Position numbers and translations under genes: made by a program. Shown in pieces: positions 18,585-27,634 of a stretch of 64,000 nt of DNA. Numbering within the stretch: position 1 is the stretch's first letter; the number at the start of each line of letters is the position of its first letter. The stretch is from Sphingopyxis sp. 2PD (GTDB lineage Bacteria > Pseudomonadota > Alphaproteobacteria > Sphingomonadales > Sphingomonadaceae), in assembly GCF_005503695.1 (NCBI RefSeq), contig NZ_SCMU01000003.1, positions 186,001-250,000 of the forward strand. Reading direction: 5' to 3'. The notes under the pieces were generated by a model. The model was not told the origin of the DNA. It did not search any database and saw nothing but the letters and a program-made list of their open reading frames with translations.

Positions 18585-20287
18585 GGGTTCGACTTATGGC
18601 GATTGTCGGCGGGGTCTTCAAGGCTGGCGTCGGGAAAAGCGGCCAGCGCGGCCTTGACCACCGGCAATTCGCGGATCCGCGCGTCATTGTCCGCAGCGGT
18701 CGCGGCGCGCACTTGACCCAGGCTGGGCCGCGCATCGCCCTCGCCCACGCGCACGTTCCAGCGGCTGCCCGTCGCGGCAAACAGCGCGTCGCCCAGATCG
18801 CGCGCGAAAGCTGCGGACAGCGCCGGGACGGCGGCAAAGATCAGCTGACCCGGTTCGAGTTCAATAACCCGCAGATGATCATGGACCTGCACCGCCAGCC
18901 GGTGATTGCCGCTGCTTTCGAGTAGCTGGTGAATCTGGGCGATCGTCAGCGAAGTTGCCGGAAGGTCGGCGACTGGTGCCGCCTCCGCGACCTGTACAGC
19001 CGCGGGGGTTTCCTGCCCTGCGGCTGCGGGAGGCGCTGTGAGCGGCATCGTCGGCAACCGTCCCGATTCCAGCAATTTCGCCAGCTCGCCGGGATCGGGC
19101 ATCGATGCGGCATAAATCACCCGCAGCAACAACATTTCCAGATGCTCGAGCGGATTGTTCGCCCGCAGTACCTCGTCATGCCCCTTGAGCAGCAGTTGCC
19201 AAAGCCGGTTGAGCGGCGCGAAGCCCAGTTTTTGCGCCCAGTCGCCGATGCGTTCACGGTCGGTTTCGGCCAGCGCCGGGTCGTCGTGGCGCGACACTTT
19301 GGCCAATGTCACCGCATGGGTCAGGTCCATCAACCCGCGCACCATCGCGACCGGCTCGATCCCCAGCGCATATTGCGCGCGCGCCAGATCGATCGCACCG
19401 CCGCTGTCGCCGTCCAGTATCGATGCCATCAACTGCGCAATCGACGTGCGGTCGGACAGCCCGAGCATCACGCGCACCTGCGCCGCGCCGATCATCCCGC
19501 CGCCGTCGAGGTCGGCATGCGCGATCGCCTGATCAAGGATCGACAGACCGTCGCGCACCGAACCTTCGGCGGCGTTGGCGATCAGCCAGATCGCCGGCGC
19601 CTCGGCCTCCACGCCTTCCTTTTGCAGGATCGCGCTGAAATGCGCGAACAGCATGTCGGGGGTGATGCGGCGCAGGTCGAAGCGCTGACAGCGCGACAGC
19701 ACCGTCACCGGCACCTTGTTGACCTCGGTCGTCGCGAACAGGAACTTGACGTGCGGCGGCGGCTCTTCGAGCGTTTTAAGCAGCGCATTGAAGGCGTTGC
19801 GCGACAACATGTGCACTTCGTCGATGATGTAGATCTTGTAGCGTGCCGACACCGCGGCATAGCGCACCGCCTCGATAATCTCGCGCACATCGTCGACGCC
19901 GGTGTTCGACGCGGCGTCCATCTCGATGACGTCGATATGGCGCCCTTCGGTGATCGCGCGGCACGGTTCGCAGACGCCGCACGGGTCGATCGTCGGCCCG
20001 CCCTGCCCGTCGGGACCGATGCAGTTCAATGCCTTGGCGATCAGGCGCGCGGTCGAGGTCTTGCCGACCCCGCGCACGCCCGTCATCAGAAACGCATGCG
20101 CGAGCCGGTCACGCGCAATCGCATTGCCCAGCGTGCGCACCATCGCATCCTGCCCGATCAGTTCGGCAAAGGTTTGCGGGCGGTATTTACGGGCGAGGAC
20201 GCGGTACGGGCCAGATGAGGCCTGCGGCTTCACCTCGGGCAGGTCCATTCCCAGCATCGCGGGTTCGTCGTCGGCGGAATCGCTCAT
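18581..20287 (-). CDS. dnaX: DNA polymerase III subunit gamma/tau
   Basis: The 568-residue product has an AAA+ clamp-loader core. Walker A is GVRGVGKTSTARL near residue 75. The zinc-binding cysteines include CGVCEPC, Walker B is IIDEVHMLS, and the SRC motif is TVLSRCQRFDLR. Domain III and a shorter tau-like C-terminus follow. It loads the beta clamp at the replisome. ybaB is coupled downstream and the SRP RNA gene lies directly upstream on the same strand. Confidence 0.95.
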   Translation of the reverse strand: MSDSADDEPAMLGMDLPEVKPQASSGPYRVLARKYRPQTFAELIGQDAMVRTLGNAIARDRLAHAFLMTGVRGVGKTSTARLIAKALNCIGPDGQGGPTIDPCGVCEPCRAITEGRHIDVIEMDAASNTGVDDVREIIEAVRYAAVSARYKIYIIDEVHMLSRNAFNALLKTLEEPPPHVKFLFATTEVNKVPVTVLSRCQRFDLRRITPDMLFAHFSAILQKEGVEAEAPAIWLIANAAEGSVRDGLSILDQAIAHADLDGGGMIGAAQVRVMLGLSDRTSIAQLMASILDGDSGGAIDLARAQYALGIEPVAMVRGLMDLTHAVTLAKVSRHDDPALAETDRERIGDWAQKLGFAPLNRLWQLLLKGHDEVLRANNPLEHLEMLLLRVIYAASMPDPGELAKLLESGRLPTMPLTAPPAAAGQETPAAVQVAEAAPVADLPATSLTIAQIHQLLESSGNHRLAVQVHDHLRVIELEPGQLIFAAVPALSAAFARDLGDALFAATGSRWNVRVGEGDARPSLGQVRAATAADNDARIRELPVVKAALAAFPDASLEDPADNRHKSNP

Positions 20288-20334
20288 GGCATCGTCTTAG
20301 GGACGGCGCGCGATCTTGTCGAAGGGGGAAATTG

Positions 20335-20430
20335 GGTGGGAGCCGGAACGACCCGCGGCGAATTCGTTGCGGCTGCTTCCTTCCGGACCTGACCGGGTTG
20401 GCGAAGACCACGTCCGCCCGACTCCCGCGG
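20335..20430 (-). ncRNA. ffs: Signal recognition particle RNA (4.5S, bacterial small type)
   Basis: On the minus strand the segment contains the invariant SRP domain IV core GGTCAGGTCCGGAAGGAAGC with its GGAA tetraloop and the internal loop AGCAGCC. Complementary ends GGGAGTCGG and CCGGCTCCC close a single long hairpin. The position directly upstream of dnaX-ybaB is the usual alphaproteobacterial one. It pairs with Ffh to target nascent membrane proteins. Ends are estimated to within a few bases. Confidence 0.93.
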
Positions 20431-20478
20431 CGCATATGGCGGCGGGTGAGCGGAAATGCAAGTTGTGTTGCCCTCAAT

Positions 20479-20557
20479 CGTCATCCCGGCGAAGGGCGGA
20501 GTCTCGACCTCGCGTCGTGACGCACCGGCGAGATCCCGGCCTTCGCCGGGATGACGA
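20479..20557. repeat. Inverted repeat (cgtcatcccggcgaag type)
   Basis: The outer arms cgtcatcccggcgaag and cttcgccgggatgacg pair around a 47-base centre. The arms match the element at 2,199-2,226. It lies between the SRP RNA and the ferredoxin gene. Confidence 0.7.
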
Positions 20558-20567
20558 CAAGATGGGT

Positions 20568-20906
20568 TCAGCGCGGCGCCTGCATGTTGCGGCTTTCGCC
20601 CGGGATGTGGACGGTCAGCCCGTCCAATGCCTCGGTCAGCACGATCTGGCACGCGAGGCGGCTCGTCCGGCGCACCCCGGCGGCAAGGTCTAGCATGTCC
20701 TCTTCCATTTCGGTCGCGGGTGGCAGGCGCTCGAAATCCTCTTTAGCAACAATGACATGGCAGGTCGAACAGGCCATCTGGCCCTCGCATGTCCCCTCCA
20801 GCGGCATCATATGCGCCTGCGCAACGTCGAGCAGGATGGAGCCGGGTTCGACCTCGGCATCGGTGCGGCCCTTGCCATCGGCGTGGATGAAGGTGACGCG
20901 CATCAA
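20568..20906 (-). CDS. [2Fe-2S] ferredoxin
   Basis: The 112-residue product is an adrenodoxin/putidaredoxin-like ferredoxin. The cluster cysteines are in the C-x5-C-x2-C run (GTCEGQMACSTCHVIV) and the distal RLACQIVL. In alphaproteobacteria this type serves iron-sulfur assembly or cytochrome P450 electron transfer. Its four-base overlap with the cysteine desulfurase gene argues for iron-sulfur assembly. Note that the first cluster Cys reads GTCEGQ, within normal variation. Confidence 0.88.
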   Translation of the reverse strand: MMRVTFIHADGKGRTDAEVEPGSILLDVAQAHMMPLEGTCEGQMACSTCHVIVAKEDFERLPPATEMEEDMLDLAAGVRRTSRLACQIVLTEALDGLTVHIPGESRNMQAPR

Positions 20907-22015
20907 TGGACTCCCTGCAATCGCGCGGCGTCCTTGATCGCGGTCAGCCCGTCGCGCAATTCCTGTTCGCTGGTGTAGCGACCCCAGCCGAGGCGGATCG
21001 ACGCGCGTGCGTCAGTTTCGCTGACCCCCATCGCGCGAAGCACATGGCTGACCTTGCCCGACCCGCTGCCGCAGGCGCTGCCCAGCGAAAAGCCGATATT
21101 ACGGGCGTCGGACATCAGGCGGAGGCCGTTCACGCCCTCGCGGCGAATGTTGAGATTGCCGTGGTAGCGCGCATCGACGGCGCCGTTGATCGTCCATTCG
21201 GGCAGCATCTCGCGCGCCAGCGACCATAGCCGTTCGATATGCGTGGCATCTTCGTCGAGCCGCTCGGCGGCCAGCGCCGCCGCGGCGCCGAACCCGGCGC
21301 ACAGCGCGGGCGAAACCGTGCCCGATCGCATCCCCTGTTCCTGCGCGCCGCCGAACATCAGCGGCGGCAGGTCGATGCCATCGCGGATCCACAGCGCGCC
21401 AATACCCTTCGGCCCGTGAATTTTGTGCGCCGAGATGGCGATCAGGTCGGCGCCCTCGGGAATCGCGACGCGGCCATAGCCCTGCACCGCGTCGCACAGC
21501 AGCAAGCTGTTCTTCGCATGCGCGGCGGCGGCATATTCGGCGACCGGCTGGACCGTGCCAACTTCGTTGTTCACCAGCATCGCCGCGACGATGCCATTTT
21601 CGGGGAGCAGCGCCGCGTCAGGCGGCAGAGCGACGCCGTCACTGTCGACAGGCAGAACGGTTGCGTGCAGGCGCTCCAGACATTGCAGCGACGCTGCATG
21701 TTCGATGCTCAGCCCCGCCACACCGCCGGGCATGAGTTCGGCGCCGCGCAGCAGCGCCCAGTTGAGCGCCTCGGTCGCGCCTGAGGTGAAAAAGACACGC
21801 CCGCCTTTGGGAAGCAGCGCCGCAACCTGATCACGCGCCACTTCTACCGCCGCCGCCGCCGCGCGGCCAGCCTTATGGGTGCTCGACGGGTTGGCGAAGC
21901 CCCCAAGGTCATTTGCGCCCTCACCCGGCCCTTCCAGCCAGCGCAGCATCGCCGCGCGCGCCTGGGGGGCGAGCGGCGTCGTGGCTTGATAATCGAGGTA
22001 AATCATGCGCGGCAT
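20903..22015 (-). CDS. Cysteine desulfurase (IscS/NifS-like)
   Basis: The 370-residue product is a class V aminotransferase-fold PLP enzyme. It opens with MIYLDYQATTPLAPQAR. The PLP lysine is in ISAHKIHGPKGIGALW near 207, and the persulfide-forming Cys is in GSACGSGSGKVSHVL near 325, in the longer-loop group I style. It supplies sulfur for iron-sulfur clusters and perhaps thio-tRNA. The ferredoxin gene follows with overlapping stop and start codons. Confidence 0.92.
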   Translation of the reverse strand: MPRMIYLDYQATTPLAPQARAAMLRWLEGPGEGANDLGGFANPSSTHKAGRAAAAAVEVARDQVAALLPKGGRVFFTSGATEALNWALLRGAELMPGGVAGLSIEHAASLQCLERLHATVLPVDSDGVALPPDAALLPENGIVAAMLVNNEVGTVQPVAEYAAAAHAKNSLLLCDAVQGYGRVAIPEGADLIAISAHKIHGPKGIGALWIRDGIDLPPLMFGGAQEQGMRSGTVSPALCAGFGAAAALAAERLDEDATHIERLWSLAREMLPEWTINGAVDARYHGNLNIRREGVNGLRLMSDARNIGFSLGSACGSGSGKVSHVLRAMGVSETDARASIRLGWGRYTSEQELRDGLTAIKDAARLQGVH

Positions 22016-22028
22016 CTGCCTCTAAATC

Positions 22029-22106
22029 CCGTTCGTGTCGAGCGAAGTCGAGACACGATGGGTCGCGCACGCCTTCGCGTGTCTTGACTTCGCTCGACAC
22101 GAACGG
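22029..22106. repeat. Inverted repeat (ccgttcgtgtcgagcg type)
   Basis: Arms beginning ccgttcgtgtcgagcgaagt and ending cgaacgg pair over about 30 bases with one mismatch. It separates the divergent cysteine desulfurase and alpha/beta hydrolase genes. It is a dispersed sphingomonad intergenic element, related in style to the one at 5,798-5,895. Confidence 0.7.
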
Positions 22107-22257
22107 AAGAACGGCGGTCGTTTGAACGCGTCTTATTGCGAGCGATTCGCAAAAGTTGCAAGTTGCAACGCTGTTTCTATATAGGCGCCATCTTCGCTCC
22201 GCCACCCTGCCACTCCGGCGATTCGGCGGTCAGCCGCAAAAGATAAGAGGTGCTCCC

Positions 22258-22914
22258 ATGCCCGACGTGATTTTCCCCGGCCCCGAGGGCCGTATCGAAG
22301 GCCGTTTTTCGCCCCCGCCGCGCCCGCGTGCGCCTGTTGCGATGATCCTGCACCCGCACCCGCAGGGCGGCGGTACGATGAACGACCGCATCACGCAGGC
22401 GATGTACAAGAGCTTCGTCGCGCGCGGGTTCGCGGTGCTGCGCTTCAACTTCCGCGGCGTCGGTCGCAGCCAGGGCACGTTCGACAACGGCATCGGCGAA
22501 CTCAGCGATGCGGCGTCGGCGCTCGATTGGGTCCAATCGATCCATCCCGAAGCGCAGACGACGTGGATCGCGGGCTTCAGCTTCGGTGCGTGGATCGGCA
22601 TGCAATTGCTCATGCGCCGTCCCGAAATCCGCGGCTTCCTGTCGGTCGCACCGCCGGCGAACATGTATGACTTCAGCTTCCTCGCGCCCTGCCCCTCTTC
22701 GGGCATCATCGTCGCGGGCGGGCAGGACGAGATCGTGCCGCCGTCCGCGGTGCAGAAGCTGGTCGACAAGTTGCGCACGCAGAAGGGCATCACGATCCAT
22801 CACGACGAGATCCCGCGTGCGAACCATTTCTTCGAGCATGAGCTCGACCAGCTGATGAAGTCGCTCGATAACTATCTGGATATGCGGCTCGCGCCGGATT
22901 CGCCGATTCGGTAA
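22258..22914 (+). CDS. Alpha/beta hydrolase
   Basis: The 218-residue product is a compact alpha/beta hydrolase of the small YqiA/DUF-like group often annotated as dienelactone hydrolase or CocE-like. The oxyanion region is LHPHPQGGGTMND, FRGVGRSQG follows, and the nucleophile is the Ser in GFSFGAWIGM near 105. The acid and His lie in GGQDEIVPP and RANHFFEHE. The substrate is unknown. The ATG at 22,258 follows AAGAGG. Confidence 0.88.
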   Translation: MPDVIFPGPEGRIEGRFSPPPRPRAPVAMILHPHPQGGGTMNDRITQAMYKSFVARGFAVLRFNFRGVGRSQGTFDNGIGELSDAASALDWVQSIHPEAQTTWIAGFSFGAWIGMQLLMRRPEIRGFLSVAPPANMYDFSFLAPCPSSGIIVAGGQDEIVPPSAVQKLVDKLRTQKGITIHHDEIPRANHFFEHELDQLMKSLDNYLDMRLAPDSPIR

Positions 22915-22920
22915 CTTTTG

Positions 22921-23055
22921 TTCCTCCCCACTCGTGGGGAGGTGGCAGCGCGAAGCGCTGACGAAGGGGGTGCGAGGCCTTTAGCGTCGCTCAAGGTCGA
23001 TAGCCCCCTCCACCACTCGCTCCGCGAGCGGTCCCCCTCCCCGTTCCGGGAAGGA
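22921..23055. repeat. Intergenic repeat, cctccccactcgtggggagg type
   Basis: This 135-base stretch holds tcctccccactcgtggggagg, a hairpin, and a second half with ctcgctccgcgagcg and ccccctcc. It is boilerplate sequence that recurs between genes in many sphingomonad genomes. It separates the hydrolase from the small membrane gene on the opposite strand. Confidence 0.5.
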
Positions 23056-23057
23056 TA

Positions 23058-23222
23058 TTATCTCACCGGCACCAGCCACACCGCGACATTGGCGAACATC
23101 ACCAGCGCCGCGACCAGCATCAGCAGTGCGCGGCGCTTGTCGCCCTGGCGGAAAACATAGGCCGCCCCGCCGGTCAGCGCGACCCCGGTGAGCATCAGCA
23201 CGGATATGACGGTATCGGACAT
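23058..23222 (-). CDS. Small two-segment membrane protein (54 residues)
   Basis: A short reading frame encodes 54 residues starting MSDTVISVLMLTGVALTGGA. It has two hydrophobic helices (about 4-24 and 33-51) separated by the basic loop FRQGDKRRA. The even codon use and clear two-helix hairpin topology support a real gene. No function can be assigned. It faces away from rpiB. Confidence 0.65.
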   Translation of the reverse strand: MSDTVISVLMLTGVALTGGAAYVFRQGDKRRALLMLVAALVMFANVAVWLVPVR

Positions 23223-23335
23223 GGCGGAGCTTTATCGGTCGCGTCACAAATTTGCCACCTCACTTATGGCCAAATCGGACGGCGTCGCCTAAAGGGCCGA
23301 CATCGATTCCCTTGATCCCAGCGGGAGCCGCGCCG

Positions 23336-23788
23336 ATGCGCATCGCCATTGCCTCTGACCATGCCGCTTACGAGCTGAAAGCGCTGCTCGCCGACTGGCT
23401 GCGCACCGAAGGCCATGATGTCGAGGATTTGGGCACAAACGGCCCCGACAGCGTCGATTACCCCGATTTTGGTTACGCGCTGGGCGAGGCGATCGCCGAG
23501 GGCCGTGCGGAGCGCGGCGTGGCGCTGTGCGGCTCGGGGATCGGCATTTCGATCTCGGTCAATCGCAATCCCGCGGCCCGCTGCGCCTTGGTGTCCGAAC
23601 CGCTGTCGGCGAAGCTGTCCCGCGAACATAATGACGCGAATGTCATCGCTATGGGTGCGCGCCTGACCGGCATCGACATGGCCAAGGCGTGCCTCACCGC
23701 CTTCCTCACCACCTACTTTGCCGGCGATCGCCATGCGCGCCGCGTCGACAAACTTTCAAACCCGCCGCAACTGGAGACCAGCCGATGA
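23336..23788 (+). CDS. rpiB: Ribose 5-phosphate isomerase B
   Basis: The 150-residue product begins [15 protein letters not shown]. The active-site Cys is in [15 protein letters not shown] and the base-type His/Arg region in [14 protein letters not shown]. It interconverts ribose 5-phosphate and ribulose 5-phosphate in the pentose pathway. Its stop overlaps the glyA start (ATGA), a conserved rpiB-glyA pairing that joins pentose and one-carbon metabolism. Confidence 0.95.
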   Translation: MRIAIASDHAAYELKALLADWLRTEGHDVEDLGTNGPDSVDYPDFGYALGEAIAEGRAERGVALCGSGIGISISVNRNPAARCALVSEPLSAKLSREHNDANVIAMGARLTGIDMAKACLTAFLTTYFAGDRHARRVDKLSNPPQLETSR

Positions 23789-25092
23789 CGACCGACACGC
23801 TTAACAAGCCCATCAAATCGGCCGGCTATTTCACTGACGGTGTCGGCACCGTCGACCCCGCGGTCGCCGCGGCGATGAAGCATGAGCTCGAACGCGAACA
23901 ATATCAGATCGAACTGATCGCGAGCGAAAACATCGTTTCGAAAGCGGTGCTCGAGGCGCAGGGATCGGTCTTCACCAACAAATATGCCGAGGGTTATCCC
24001 GGCCGTCGCTATTATCAGGGCTGCGCGCCGTCGGACGAGGTCGAAACGCTCGCCATCGACCGCGCCAAGCAGCTGTTCGACTGCGGCTATGTCAATGTCC
24101 AGCCGCATTCGGGGGCGCAGGCCAACGGCGCGGTGATGCTGGCGCTGACCAAGCCCGGCGCGACGATCCTCGGCATGAGCCTCGACGCCGGCGGTCACCT
24201 GACCCATGGTGCGCCGCCCGCGATGTCGGGCAAATGGTTCAACGCCGTGCAATATGGCGTGCGCGCCGACGACCATCTCGTTGATTTCGATCAGGTCGAA
24301 GCGCTGGCGAAAGAACATCGTCCGGCGCTGATCATCGCAGGTGGCTCGGCCTATCCCCGCACTCTCGACTTTGCCCGCTTCCGCAAGATCGCCGATGACG
24401 TCGGCGCGTTGCTGATGGTCGATATGGCGCATTTCGCCGGACTCGTAGCGGGCGGCGTTCATCCTTCACCGCTGCCGCACGCGCATGTCGTCACCACGAC
24501 GACACACAAGACGCTGCGCGGCCCGCGCGGCGGCATGATCCTGACCAATGACGAAGCGATCGCCAAGCGGATCAATTCGGCGGTGTTCCCCGGCCTGCAG
24601 GGCGGCCCGTTGATGCACGTCATCGCTGCCAAGGCCGTGGCCTTCGGCGAAGCGCTGCGCCCCGAGTTCAAGGATTATGCGAAGGCCACCGTCGCCAATG
24701 CGCAGGCGCTCGCCGGTCGACTCAAGGCCCGCGGCGCCGATGTCGTGGCGGGCGGCACCGACACGCATCTCGCGCTGATCGACCTGCGTCCGCTCGGCGT
24801 CACCGGCCGCGACGCCGACGAGGCGCTCGAACGCAGCGCGATCACCTGCAACAAGAACGGCATTCCCTTTGACCCGCTGCCGCCGATCAAGACCAGCGGC
24901 ATCCGCGTCGGGTCGCCCGCGGGCACGACGCGCGGCTTCGGCATCGCCGAGTTCGAGGAAATCGGCGACATGGTCGCCGACGTGCTCGAAGCACTGCGCG
25001 ACAAGGGCGAGCATGGCGATGCCGATGTCGAAGCCAATGTGCGCGGCCGCGTTCGCGCCCTGTGCGAACGCTTTCCCATCTATCAGGGCTGA
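23785..25092 (+). CDS. glyA: Serine hydroxymethyltransferase
   Basis: The 435-residue product has the PLP-lysine segment [16 protein letters not shown], the YYGG-type [12 protein letters not shown] region and the LIASENIVS opening. It converts serine and tetrahydrofolate to glycine and methylene-tetrahydrofolate. It is second in rpiB-glyA-(72-residue protein)-nrdR-methyltransferase, all with minimal spacing. Its supply of one-carbon units for thymidylate fits the downstream NrdR regulator of ribonucleotide reductase. Confidence 0.97.
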   Translation: MTTDTLNKPIKSAGYFTDGVGTVDPAVAAAMKHELEREQYQIELIASENIVSKAVLEAQGSVFTNKYAEGYPGRRYYQGCAPSDEVETLAIDRAKQLFDCGYVNVQPHSGAQANGAVMLALTKPGATILGMSLDAGGHLTHGAPPAMSGKWFNAVQYGVRADDHLVDFDQVEALAKEHRPALIIAGGSAYPRTLDFARFRKIADDVGALLMVDMAHFAGLVAGGVHPSPLPHAHVVTTTTHKTLRGPRGGMILTNDEAIAKRINSAVFPGLQGGPLMHVIAAKAVAFGEALRPEFKDYAKATVANAQALAGRLKARGADVVAGGTDTHLALIDLRPLGVTGRDADEALERSAITCNKNGIPFDPLPPIKTSGIRVGSPAGTTRGFGIAEFEEIGDMVADVLEALRDKGEHGDADVEANVRGRVRALCERFPIYQG

Positions 25093-25097
25093 AACCG

Positions 25098-25316
25098 TTG
25101 GCGCGCCAACATCCTGAAGAGCCGACACTGGCCGAGCTGACGATCGAAGAGGTCAAGGCGATGGGCAAGCAAGGGCTGGCGCATCCGTCAACCAAGCCAG
25201 TCCTCACCGGCGGCGTAATTGGAGCGGTCGCAGGCGCGGTCCTGCCGGTGGTGAGCTGGCCCGTCGGGCTGTTCGCGGGCGCTGCGATCGCGCTTTATTC
25301 GCGGGTGAAACGCTAG
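25098..25316 (+). CDS. Small hypothetical membrane protein
   Basis: From a TTG five bases past the glyA stop the product is 72 residues. It has a helical N-terminal half (LAELTIEEVKAMGKQGLAHPS) and a Gly/Ala-rich hydrophobic segment at about 38-66 (GVIGAVAGAVLPVVSWPVGLFAGAAIAL split by Pro). It has no recognised family. It is tightly embedded between glyA and nrdR, which supports expression. Confidence 0.6.
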   Translation: MARQHPEEPTLAELTIEEVKAMGKQGLAHPSTKPVLTGGVIGAVAGAVLPVVSWPVGLFAGAAIALYSRVKR

Positions 25317-25319
25317 ACC

Positions 25320-25784
25320 ATGCGCTGTCCCTATTGCGGCCATGAAGACAGCCAGGTGAAGGACAGCCGTCCGACCGAGGACGGCGCGGCCATTCGTCGG
25401 CGCCGCCAGTGCGAAGATTGCGGCGCGCGCTTTACGACATTCGAGCGCATCCAGCTGCGCGAAGTATCGGTGCTCAAGGCCGGCGGCGGGCGCGAACCCT
25501 TCGACCGCGAGAAACTGATGCGCAGCATCCAGATCGCGTGCCGCAAGCGCCCGATCGACGGCGCGCGCATCGAACGGCTAGTGTCGGGTATCCAGCGCCA
25601 GCTCGAAACATCGGGTGAGAATGAAGTGCAGGCCGCGCAAATCGGCGCGATGGTGATGGAAGCGCTGAAAGGTTTCGACAGCGTCGCCTATATCCGCTTC
25701 GCCAGCGTCTATCGCGAGTTCACCGAGGCCAAGGATTTCGAGGAATTCGCCTCGTCGGTGACCGAGGCGGCGCATAAAAATTGA
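25320..25784 (+). CDS. nrdR: Transcriptional repressor NrdR
   Basis: The 154-residue product has the N-terminal zinc ribbon ([17 protein letters not shown], then [13 protein letters not shown]) and an ATP-cone (about 48-138, [19 protein letters not shown]). It represses ribonucleotide reductase genes in response to dATP/ATP. Its position after glyA is widely conserved. Confidence 0.96.
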   Translation: MRCPYCGHEDSQVKDSRPTEDGAAIRRRRQCEDCGARFTTFERIQLREVSVLKAGGGREPFDREKLMRSIQIACRKRPIDGARIERLVSGIQRQLETSGENEVQAAQIGAMVMEALKGFDSVAYIRFASVYREFTEAKDFEEFASSVTEAAHKN

Positions 25785-26536
25785 CCTTGGCCGTAGCCCC
25801 ACCGCCCGTCATCATCCTCGTCCGTCCGCAGCTTGGCGAAAATATCGGCAAGGCGGCGCGGGCGATGCTCAATTTCGGGCTGACCGAATTGCGACTCGTC
25901 GCCCCGCGCGATGGCTGGCCTAATCCCGATGCGGGACCGGCGGCCGCGGGCGCCGACATTGTGCTGGCCGAGGCGCGGGTGTTTGATAGCCTGGCCGACG
26001 CCGTCGCCGATTGCACCACCATCTATGCCACGACTGTGCGGAAGCGGGGGGTGATGAAGCCGGTGCTGACCCCGGAAGCCGCGGCGCGCGCCGTGCATGC
26101 CGAGGCCGGACGTTCAGCCTATGTTTTCGGCGCCGAGCGTTCGGGCCTCGAAACCGACGATGTTGCCCTCGCCCACGCGATCGTGACCGTTCCGATCAAC
26201 CCCGACTTCGCATCGCTGAACCTGGCGCAGGCGGTGATCCTGCTCGCCTATGAATGGTCGAAGCATGCGCCGAGCGAAGCCGAAGGCGGCGTCGCGCTCG
26301 CCAGCCCGCCGACCGTGGCGCTCGATCCCGTCGCGCCGCATGGCGAGCTGGAGGAATTGATCCAGCACCTGATCCGCGACCTCGACGCCAGCGGCTATTT
26401 CAATCCGCCCGAACGAACCGAGGCGACGCTGCGCACATTGCGTACCGCGCTGACCAAGACCGGCTGGTCGCACAATGATATCAGGATGATGCACGGGGTC
26501 ATAACCAGTCTTGGCAGGACGCCCCGCGCGCGATAA
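25781..26536 (+). CDS. TrmJ/LasT-like RNA 2'-O-methyltransferase (SpoU/SPOUT)
   Basis: The product is 251 residues from a TTG that overlaps the nrdR stop (TTGA). SPOUT knot motifs are [19 protein letters not shown] (motif 1), [13 protein letters not shown] (motif 2) and [18 protein letters not shown]-like (motif 3). It probably methylates position 32 of tRNAs using S-adenosylmethionine. A later ATG would remove motif 1, so the TTG is accepted. Confidence 0.88.
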   Translation: MTLAVAPPPVIILVRPQLGENIGKAARAMLNFGLTELRLVAPRDGWPNPDAGPAAAGADIVLAEARVFDSLADAVADCTTIYATTVRKRGVMKPVLTPEAAARAVHAEAGRSAYVFGAERSGLETDDVALAHAIVTVPINPDFASLNLAQAVILLAYEWSKHAPSEAEGGVALASPPTVALDPVAPHGELEELIQHLIRDLDASGYFNPPERTEATLRTLRTALTKTGWSHNDIRMMHGVITSLGRTPRAR

Positions 26537-26569
26537 CAGACGCCTCCCCTCCTTGGAGTTCGATCGTTC

Positions 26570-26797
26570 ATGTTGACCTTGATAATGTCGCTGGCGCTTG
26601 CCGCTGCGACCACCGAAACCCCGCCCGCATCGCCGACGACCGAGACGGCGGCCAAGCCCGAGAAGGTTAAGCCGAAGCTGATCTGCCGCCGGATCGCCAA
26701 CACCGGTAGCCGCCTGCCCGAGCGCGAATGCCGTACGCAGGAAAGCTGGGATCGTCAGGCCGACACGACCAGCCAGCAGCTGAAGGGCGCCAAGTGA
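26570..26797 (+). CDS. Small secreted protein, paralog A (two-Cys TG motif)
   Basis: The 75-residue product has a signal-like hydrophobic start (MLTLIMSLALAAATTE), a Thr/Pro/Lys linker and the core KLICRRIANTGSRLPERECRT, then ESWDRQ. Two cysteines 15 residues apart could form one disulfide. The same core (C-x6-TG-x3-P-x-R-x-C) occurs in the next gene, so the two look like tandem paralogs. The family function is unknown to me. Periplasmic location is inferred. Confidence 0.7.
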   Translation: MLTLIMSLALAAATTETPPASPTTETAAKPEKVKPKLICRRIANTGSRLPERECRTQESWDRQADTTSQQLKGAK

Positions 26798-26931
26798 TGG
26801 CGGCGGGTGCCTGACCCGGCGCCCGTCACCCCTCACCCCCTTGCCAGTCACTATCAAGCCGTGGTGCACCGGTACCTTGGCCGTTGAGCGAAGCGAATTT
26901 AGGCCTTGATCCGATCAAAGAGTTTGATTCG

Positions 26932-27180
26932 ATGCTGACGCTTTTCCTCTCCCTCGCCCTGTCGTCCGCCGCGCCCGATGCGGCAACGGCAGCCCCGCCT
27001 GCGACCCCCGACGCAGCAGGTTCGACAAAGCCCGCTAAGCCCAAGAAGATTTGCCAAAAGGTCGAAACGACCGGCAGAACGGTACCAAAGCGCGTCTGCC
27101 GCATCGTCGCCGAACCGGCGCAGCCTGCCCCCGACGCGGCGCGCGCCGAAACAGCGGCGCCTACCGGGGGGCGCCGCTAA
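26932..27180 (+). CDS. Small secreted protein, paralog B (two-Cys TG motif)
   Basis: From the ATG at 26,932 the product is 82 residues: a signal-like start (MLTLFLSLALSSAAPDAA), a Pro/Ala/Thr linker, the core KKICQKVETTGRTVPKRVCRI and a Pro/Ala-rich tail. It shares the leader, linker style and cysteine spacing with the gene at 26,570, but lacks the ESWDRQ end. An upstream in-frame ATG at 26,884 would hide the signal peptide and is rejected. Confidence 0.68.
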   Translation: MLTLFLSLALSSAAPDAATAAPPATPDAAGSTKPAKPKKICQKVETTGRTVPKRVCRIVAEPAQPAPDAARAETAAPTGGRR

Positions 27181-27186
27181 CCAGGA

Positions 27187-27501
27187 TCAGTGATCGGCGC
27201 GAATGCGGCGCCACTCGGTGGCTTCATAGGCGATCGATTGCTCGACGAGCACGTCCCATATCGCGCGGAAATGCTCGGGTGGCAGCCCGGCCAGCTCGGC
27301 CTCGCGCGCCACATTGTCCAGCACCTGCGCCTTGCGTGCTTCGTTGCGCACGGCGCCATGATCGGTCTTGATCCGCGCCGCGGCGTCCATATAGCCAAAG
27401 CGCCGCGCCAGCAGCGCGACAAGTTCGCGGTCCATCTGATCGACGCCGGCGCGCACGTCGATCATCGTCTCGCACTGTTCGGGAAGTTTGATGTCAGTCA
27501 T
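27187..27501 (-). CDS. Chorismate mutase (PchB-like AroQ class)
   Basis: The 104-residue product is helical, with IDVRAGVDQMDRELVALLARRFGYMDAAARIK, then NEARKAQVLDNVAREA and PPEHFRAIWDVLVEQSIAYE. These resemble PchB/AroQ-type chorismate mutases with the catalytic Arg and Lys positions in place. It is a second chorismate mutase besides 10,383-10,670. Whether it serves Phe/Tyr synthesis or a salicylate-type isochorismate lyase reaction cannot be told. Confidence 0.85.
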   Translation of the reverse strand: MTDIKLPEQCETMIDVRAGVDQMDRELVALLARRFGYMDAAARIKTDHGAVRNEARKAQVLDNVAREAELAGLPPEHFRAIWDVLVEQSIAYEATEWRRIRADH

Positions 27502-27634
27502 GTGCCGAGCGTTTAGCGGAATTTATTCGGCTGTCGAGGCACCAGTACGGACACAGCGCCGCACGCTTGACTTTGCCCCGCCCCCCGGTTAACCGCGCGC
27601 CTTCGCAATGGACCCCGCACCCCGGTGAAGCGGC

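Noticed and set aside
15687-18716. A 1009-residue frame on the plus strand
   Set aside because: It lies opposite lon, ybaB and dnaX, which have clear family motifs. The frame is Arg/His-rich and is a product of GC bias on the opposite strand.
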